From Methanobacteriota archaeon (GTDB lineage: Archaea > Thermoplasmatota > E2 > DHVEG-1): a stretch of 10,858 nt of DNA. The position numbers and the translations under genes are program-made. The stretch is taken from positions 1 to 10,858 of the forward strand of contig CAIYYQ010000065.1 in NCBI GenBank assembly GCA_903930505.1, read 5' to 3'. The notes beneath the pieces are model-generated. The model ran no database searches, had not been told where the DNA came from, and saw only the letters and a list, made by a program, of their open reading frames with translations. Positions 7,395 through 10,858 of the stretch are shown here, piece after piece (positions within the stretch are counted from its first letter, which is position 1; each line of letters begins with the position of its first letter).

Positions 7395-8018
7395 TTATAC
7401 GGGGGTTCTTCTCCGGTTAGGTACGATAAAATCCTTGAGTTTCATCAGTTTTAGATCAAACGATATAGCTATGGTTGACCGTGACCGACCGTACCAACGA
7501 ACAAGGAGATACGCGGCATCAAAAAGCAAAAGTGCAAAGAAGAAATAAATTGGGACAACCCCCATAAATACGATGCAGAGGACTGCGAGTTTCATCACCC
7601 ATCGTTGATCAAAGAAATAGACAAGAAATCGATGCGAGGCTTTGTTTCTATCAATATAGGTGTTGTTCTGATCAATGAGATCGTTGCCAACTTCATCAAG
7701 AAAAGCAGCGGTAGCAAGGAAGATCAACGGCAGGAACAGTAAATGTACACCAGTGAGAATGATAATCACCAGGATAATTGCGAATCCTAGGAGATGCGCA
7801 TAATTATCAATCTTCCCCTTGAGAAGGACACCGCAGAGTATCGCAAGAAGAATCGTTGCAGACACAGGATCAACAAGCATCGTATACGCCCATAAGACCC
7901 CAAGGATAGGAGCAACAAGGAACGCGAGCGTTCTATTGAAGATTTTCTCGTCGAACGCATCGTCGATATATTTAACCCCTGCTCCGAGGATTGGATAGGA
8001 AAGTAACGCAAATAACAT
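7395..8018 (-). CDS. Multi-pass membrane protein, paralogue B of a tandem pair
   Basis: A 207-residue hydrophobic protein with about five to seven membrane segments (roughly 28-48, 51-67, 73-105 as one or two, and 138-172 as one or two), a hydrophobic N-terminus and a basic C-terminal tail. It is colinear with the adjacent gene 8028-8750: I count 76 identical residues in the first 110. Shared motifs are YPILGAG-KYID (8-19), AFDE, KGKIDNYAHL (67-76), DEVGND (108-113), FFDQRW and VRWY. I do not recognise the family. The paired acidic motifs next to membrane segments loosely recall UbiA prenyltransferases, but spacing and length do not fit, so no function is assigned. It starts nine bases after its paralogue's stop; its Shine-Dalgarno AGGGTGA overlaps that stop, suggesting translational coupling. 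The tail after residue 180 differs from the paralogue. T-runs at 7376-7380 and 7351-7355 may end the transcript. Confidence 0.85.
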   Translation of the reverse strand: MLFALLSYPILGAGVKYIDDAFDEKIFNRTLAFLVAPILGVLWAYTMLVDPVSATILLAILCGVLLKGKIDNYAHLLGFAIILVIIILTGVHLLFLPLIFLATAAFLDEVGNDLIDQNNTYIDRNKASHRFLVYFFDQRWVMKLAVLCIVFMGVVPIYFFFALLLFDAAYLLVRWYGRSRSTIAISFDLKLMKLKDFIVPNRRRTPV

Positions 8019-8027
8019 CTTTTTTGT

Positions 8028-8750
8028 TCACCCTTTTTGTATTACGTCCAAGGAGTAACCATTTGGTGGTATCCCCTCGCTCTTGGTAATCAGAGCCGGT
8101 ACCATAAAAACCTTGTTCGCACCTACGTATGCATGTGAATATAGAGTGGAAGAAGAAGCTGTTATCCCAGCATCCGGCTTCTTCTCAACCTGACCAATTG
8201 TTGATCTCTGTTGTCGAACTTGACTGTACCACCGCACACCTAAGTATGCGCTATCAAAGAAAAACATCGCAGCAAAGAAGAAGAAAGGGATCAATCCGAT
8301 GACGGCCAGGGCGAGAATGACTACTTTTGTTAGCCATCGCTGGTCGAAGAAATGTCCGATAAATTGCTGCAGCCTGTTTTTACTCTCCAGGAAACGTTTC
8401 TTTTCGATCATATCGTTTCCTACTTCATCAAACAACGCTCCGAGGGTGAGGATAATTAACGGGAGGAAAAGAAGTTGAATGCCTGCGAGGACGACGATAC
8501 CTAGGATAATGGCTAATCCGGCTAGGTGTGCGTAGTTGTCAATTTTGCCTTTCAAAAGGACGCCGAGAAGGATTGCAAGGAGTATCGTTGCAGATGCTGC
8601 ATCGATTATCATTGCATATGCCCATAAGATTCCAAGTAGTGGTGCAATGAGATACGCGATTTTCTTGTTGAAGATCTGTTCATCAAACGCTTCATCAATA
8701 TATTTCAATCCGGCTCCAAGGATTGGATATGCGGCTAAGAAGAAAAACAT
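8028..8750 (-). CDS. Multi-pass membrane protein, paralogue A of a tandem pair
   Basis: A 240-residue membrane protein, the upstream member of the pair. It has a hydrophobic N-terminus, membrane segments at about 31-48, 52-67, 73-105 (probably two) and 140-172 (probably two), and a hydrophilic C-terminal tail of about 65 residues that the paralogue lacks in this form. Motifs kept in both copies are KYID-AFDE (16-24), KGKIDNYAHL (67-76), DEVGND (108-113), FFDQRW (134-139), FD-AYL and VRWY. Their retention while the membrane residues drift suggests both copies are functional. The start is supported by GGGGGATGA about six bases before the ATG. A 31-codon ORF ends two bases upstream, so three genes probably share one transcript. 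Family and function are not recognised; a heteromeric membrane complex is a reasonable inference. Confidence 0.85.
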   Translation of the reverse strand: MFFFLAAYPILGAGLKYIDEAFDEQIFNKKIAYLIAPLLGILWAYAMIIDAASATILLAILLGVLLKGKIDNYAHLAGLAIILGIVVLAGIQLLFLPLIILTLGALFDEVGNDMIEKKRFLESKNRLQQFIGHFFDQRWLTKVVILALAVIGLIPFFFFAAMFFFDSAYLGVRWYSQVRQQRSTIGQVEKKPDAGITASSSTLYSHAYVGANKVFMVPALITKSEGIPPNGYSLDVIQKG

Positions 8751-8752
8751 GT

Positions 8753-8848
8753 TTATTCATCCCCCTGATTTGACCCAAAGATACCCTCATTCATGTTTGT
8801 GATTGTGGTTGGGAGAGTTTCATTCGGGGTCGTTTCAGTTCCGTTCAT
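8753..8848 (-). CDS. Small ORF (31 residues) heading the membrane-protein operon
   Basis: ATG at 8846-8848 opens a 31-codon frame ending in TAA at 8753-8755, two bases before the ATG of the first membrane protein. The peptide is rich in Thr and Asn, acidic overall, has two N-x-T sequons (NGT, NET) and no hydrophobic segment. GAGG lies about 11 bases before the start. The Shine-Dalgarno site of the membrane protein sits inside its last codons, so its translation could govern that of the next gene. It might be a leader peptide, a small partner protein, or chance: the frame also stays open upstream of the ATG to about 8977 without a clear start. I do not recognise it. Confidence 0.4.
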   Translation of the reverse strand: MNGTETTPNETLPTTITNMNEGIFGSNQGDE

Positions 8849-9191
8849 TTTTTCTTGCCTCAATACTGTAAACGACCCTGAACAACATAAAGCCCCGCTC
8901 CTGGAAAATCCGTCATAATTCCAAAACAAGCATTTTTTTTTTATTTTTGACGGAAACAGAGGAAAAGGGATTACTTTTTATGTTGTTAATTAACCAAGCG
9001 TACTGGCAAGCGTTTTTGTATGTTTACGAAAGCGTTTCGGTGACTCAGGGTTGTAAGCTCTGTATTCTGTGAGGATTTCATCGTATAACATATTTATCAC
9101 TTGAAAAATTGAACAAAAAATAAGGTAAAGGGCTGTATAAACACTTCATAGCAGTAAAGCCTTTTATCTTTTTAATCAGTATTTGTGTTTT
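8849..9191. other. 343-base non-coding spacer with inverted repeats and AAGCGT hexamers
   Basis: No convincing gene in either strand. The part near 8849-8990 should hold the promoter of the membrane-protein cluster. Two weak minus-strand candidates are CTTTATGT (about 8892-8885) and the A/T-only stretch at 8933-8947. It also holds an 11-base inverted repeat (8881-8891 with 8977-8987), three AAGCGT hexamers (8996, 9008, 9030), a small hairpin CGAAA-GCG-TTTCG (9028-9040) and a T6 run on the minus strand (9120-9115) that may end the transcript of the 9192-9812 gene. Confidence 0.5.
8881..8987. repeat. 11-base inverted repeat flanking an 85-base segment
   Basis: AACAACATAAA at 8881-8891 is matched exactly by its reverse complement TTTATGTTGTT at 8977-8987; the match does not extend on either side. 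It could be a paired regulator site around the promoter or the ends of a small vanished element. No flanking duplication was seen. Confidence 0.45.
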
Positions 9192-9203
9192 CTATGAAGT
9201 GTT
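9140..9203 (-). repeat. 12-bp perfect inverted repeat over the stop codon of the 9192-9812 gene; possible 3' stem
   Basis: AACACTTCATAG at 9140-9151 pairs exactly with CTATGAAGTGTT at 9192-9203, with a 40-base loop. The right arm contains the TAG stop and the last codons of the upstream gene. In the minus-strand transcript this would fold as a stem at the 3' end, about 20 bases before a T6 run (9120-9115), so it may act in termination or mRNA protection. Confidence 0.6.
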
Positions 9204-9812
9204 CCCTATTGATTGAGTGAGTATGTTTGCTAAAAATGTGCTGAGTAGGCCAAGGATGAATCCAAGTAGTAATGAAAAACCAGCTTTTACCAGTGGCATT
9301 GAATTTGGGATGAACATGAGTAATAGGGTTACGATAATAGAAAACAATGTTGTAAAGTATAAACTGTATGCTCGATCTCGGGGATATATCACGTTACCAC
9401 TTTGGTATTCAAGCAGAATAATGATCAGATAAAATGATAAACTTGCGATGAACGCAAGAGATGAGAGTATTCTGTTTTTTGATGATGATCCTTGTGTGAG
9501 GACGGTAAAAAACCTGTTGACAAGGAAATTGAGCATGATGAGAATTAACGCGATATCAATGAAATGTTCATCAGCGAGAGTTTGTTTGAGTTTATCGAAA
9601 TCCAACGATCCCGATGCTTTTTGAATCCGTGGATCGTTGATATTTTGTAATCGTTCTTTTAATGCATCGAGATCCAGAGCGTTGAATTCTTCAAGCAGTC
9701 TTGTTTTGTTGGTGTCCATTGCGGTTTTATATTCCATTGCTGGTACAGATGGCACAAGTATCAGGAGTAGTATCGCAAAACAGCTTCCAATAATCACACG
9801 TTTTGTTTTCAT
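9192..9812 (-). CDS. Signal-peptide-bearing four-helix membrane protein
   Basis: A 206-residue protein. Residues 1-25 form a signal peptide: a basic start (MKTKR), a hydrophobic core (6-22) and a likely cut after VPA. Residues 26-82 are a charged, helix-prone region with leucines at coiled-coil-like spacing, which would lie outside the membrane. Four membrane segments follow at about 84-105, 114-136, 150-169 and 174-198, then a short polar tail. No catalytic motif is visible and I do not recognise the family. GGGGGA nine bases before the ATG and a canonical TATA box further upstream support the start and independent expression. Its stop codon lies in one arm of a 12-bp inverted repeat. It is not obviously linked to the neighbouring genes: 343 bases separate it from the membrane pair, which share no sequence with it. 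Confidence 0.82.
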   Translation of the reverse strand: MKTKRVIIGSCFAILLLILVPSVPAMEYKTAMDTNKTRLLEEFNALDLDALKERLQNINDPRIQKASGSLDFDKLKQTLADEHFIDIALILIMLNFLVNRFFTVLTQGSSSKNRILSSLAFIASLSFYLIIILLEYQSGNVIYPRDRAYSLYFTTLFSIIVTLLLMFIPNSMPLVKAGFSLLLGFILGLLSTFLANILTQSIGNTS

Positions 9813-9870
9813 TTTTTTTCGTCCCCCATTCCATATTAAAAATAACTATTATATTATATTGAAGAATACA

Positions 9871-9878
9871 TATATAAA
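9871..9878 (-). promoter_or_regulatory. Archaeal TATA box for the 9192-9812 gene
   Basis: The minus strand reads AGTTTATATATG, containing the canonical box TTTATATA (9878-9871), 59 bases before the ATG at 9812. Transcription about 25 bases downstream would give a leader of roughly 30-35 bases carrying the GGGGGA Shine-Dalgarno site. Confidence 0.7.
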
Positions 9879-9890
9879 CTTATTTGTATG

Positions 9891-9898
9891 AAAAAAAA
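9891..9898 (-). terminator. T8 terminator of the DUF89 gene
   Basis: On the minus strand an uninterrupted run of eight T lies about 110 bases after the DUF89 stop codon, preceded by further T-rich sequence (AATTTA). Archaeal transcription commonly ends at such T-tracts. It sits just upstream of the TATA box of the next gene. Confidence 0.5.
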
Positions 9899-10006
9899 TA
9901 AATTGTTTTTAAAGATTTAATATTACAAAGATATGTTTTGCAACCAATAACATACATAAACAAGACTATTATCGGTACAAAGCGAAAAGACCGAAATGAA
10001 AAACTT

Positions 10007-10858
10007 TTAGGTGTACACTTTTATCACGTTTTTATTGAGGGGAATCTCCATGGATTTTGCGATAGCGGTACATTTCGTTCTCAAAAGGTAAATTATTGGT
10101 TTGTAGGTTGTTTCAGAAAACGCTTCGTAGTTTGCCATTCCTTTGCAGATGATGACATCAGCGTGTTGTAATCGGTTTTCTGCATTTTTAGGTAGTTTAG
10201 TGAAATCAACGCCGATTGCGAAACATCCGGTGGTGAGAATTTCATCAGCGACTTCGTATAGTTTTATTTCTTTTGCATCGTCCATGGTTGCGTCGCTGAT
10301 GATGGGTTCTCCTTTTACGACGACCGAGAGAAAAATGTCTGTGTTACATTTTTTTAGTTCTCGGCAGAGAATTTTATCAAATACGATTTCGCCGCAGTTG
10401 TCGGTGAACAGGATAACATGATGAGCGTTTTTCAGTAGTTGTTCTGTTTTTTGGTAGTCGTCAAATCCTAATCCTTCTTCAATGTTTTTTTCAAAGGTTT
10501 CAGCAAGCATCGTAGGGTGGGTGCTGGATCCTTCAATGCCAAAATCCATGGTGTTGCCAACAATGGAGCAGATCATCGCGGTTTTTAACGGAGTGTTCGA
10601 ATGAGAGATGAGGTGTTCCACTTTTGGGATGAGTGATGTTGCGACGCGGTTGCTTTCTTGTTTGAGTTTTTTATAGGGGTCTTTGTCTTGGAGGGTTTCG
10701 TAGACGATTTTATGTACCTCTGTGGCGATGGGTGCGCTTCCGTTGTTTGGGTCGTAGAGTTCTGAGAGGATTTTGCAGGCTTTTTGTACTGCTTGTGTGC
10801 GTCGTTTTTTATCTTGTGTGCTTTGTTCTGTTTCGAAGATGATTCGTTTGAGAAGGCA
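10007..10858 (-). CDS. DUF89/ARMT1-like metal-dependent phosphatase, 5' partial
   Basis: The frame is open from the right window edge; the GTG at 10621 is internal, because 79 further in-frame codons precede it and continue the family pattern. 283 residues are visible. They begin CLLKRIIFETEQ, which fits the second Cys of the N-terminal CxxC and so implies only about ten missing residues. Family landmarks follow: AMICSIVGNTMDFG (about 94-107), the metal-binding TDNCGEIVFDK (152-162), KGEPIISDAT (182-191), CKGMANYEAF (238-247) and a late KC--IA segment. DUF89 subfamily I proteins are metal-dependent damage-control phosphatases thought to act on toxic or misformed sugar phosphates and related metabolites; the substrate here cannot be read from sequence. 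The motif usually written as DNAGE is DNCGE here. The protein is soluble and cytoplasmic, with no clear operon partner inside the window. Confidence 0.88.
   Translation of the reverse strand, partial: CLLKRIIFETEQSTQDKKRRTQAVQKACKILSELYDPNNGSAPIATEVHKIVYETLQDKDPYKKLKQESNRVATSLIPKVEHLISHSNTPLKTAMICSIVGNTMDFGIEGSSTHPTMLAETFEKNIEEGLGFDDYQKTEQLLKNAHHVILFTDNCGEIVFDKILCRELKKCNTDIFLSVVVKGEPIISDATMDDAKEIKLYEVADEILTTGCFAIGVDFTKLPKNAENRLQHADVIICKGMANYEAFSETTYKPIIYLLRTKCTAIAKSMEIPLNKNVIKVYT

Noticed and set aside
7276..7548. A 90-codon plus-strand frame over the 3' end of a minus-strand membrane-protein gene
   Set aside because: Beyond about 7390 it is antisense to a well-supported gene and its translation loses any family likeness; only its first ~25 codons are kept as a possible gene fragment.
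7395..8750. Assigning the membrane-protein pair to the UbiA prenyltransferases because of the acidic motifs
   Set aside because: The NDxxDxxxD motif is absent, the proteins are too short, and the acidic motifs sit at different positions.
6976..9191. Insertion sequence or defence island in the spacers
   Set aside because: No transposase, integrase or nuclease frame, no paired terminal repeats with target duplications, and no CRISPR-like spaced repeats were seen.
9938..10171. Plus-strand 77-codon frame beside the DUF89 gene
   Set aside because: It overlaps the conserved C-terminal coding part of the DUF89 gene on the other strand and its translation has no recognisable pattern.
10007..10621. 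The GTG at 10621 as the start of the DUF89 gene
   Set aside because: The frame is open for 79 more codons to the window edge, and those codons carry the expected N-terminal part of the family.

Overview
The window looks like a piece of an archaeal genome, most likely euryarchaeal and possibly Thermoplasmatota-like. The evidence is archaeal TATA boxes (for example TTTATATA at 9871-9878, minus strand), T-tract transcript ends, purine-rich Shine-Dalgarno sites, two geranylgeranyl-reductase-type flavoproteins, a prokaryotic DUF89 phosphatase and a Roadblock/FIST pair. Lineage is inferred from gene families only. I saw no rRNA, tRNA, CRISPR array or intact insertion sequence.

Left part (1-2466): the 3' portion of a large extracellular modular protein, cut at its 5' end by the window. 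It has HAF-type repeats, four ~98-residue Ig/FN3-like repeats and two discoidin-like domains. A repeat-discoidin unit of about 231 residues is duplicated. The gene stops about 13 residues into what looks like a third unit. A 360-base spacer follows, with only a doubtful small ORF.

2827-4627 (+): a two-gene operon of a Roadblock/LC7-like protein and a FIST-domain sensor protein, suggesting a small signalling module. It converges on 4641-6963 (-), an operon of two different FAD-dependent geranylgeranyl-reductase-family proteins, one lacking the usual Asp of the second FAD motif. Base composition drops to about 23-35% GC from about 3600, inside the FIST gene, to about 6900, inside the first flavoprotein gene. 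The flanks are about 45% GC. This suggests a transferred or recombined block, or an assembly join.

6976-7394: a gene-poor spacer with two apparent decayed gene fragments. One (minus strand) resembles the two ends of a DUF4143-type archaeal ATPase. The other (plus strand) resembles the first ~25 residues of a family 2 glycosyltransferase.

7395-8848 (-): a compact cluster of a 31-residue peptide ORF and two tandem paralogous membrane proteins that share several acidic and aromatic motifs. The family is not recognised. The 8849-9191 spacer upstream carries inverted repeats and a triplet of AAGCGT hexamers.

9192-9812 (-): a secreted/anchored four-helix membrane protein with a signal peptide and its own strong promoter. 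Its stop codon lies in one arm of a 12-bp perfect inverted repeat. 10007-10858 (-): nearly all of a DUF89/ARMT1-like metal-dependent phosphatase, cut at its N-terminus by the window edge and followed by a T8 terminator.

No classic defence or mobile system is evident. The least explained items are the paired membrane proteins with their small upstream ORF, the Roadblock-FIST pair, the sharp AT-rich block, and the clean truncation of the repeat protein.
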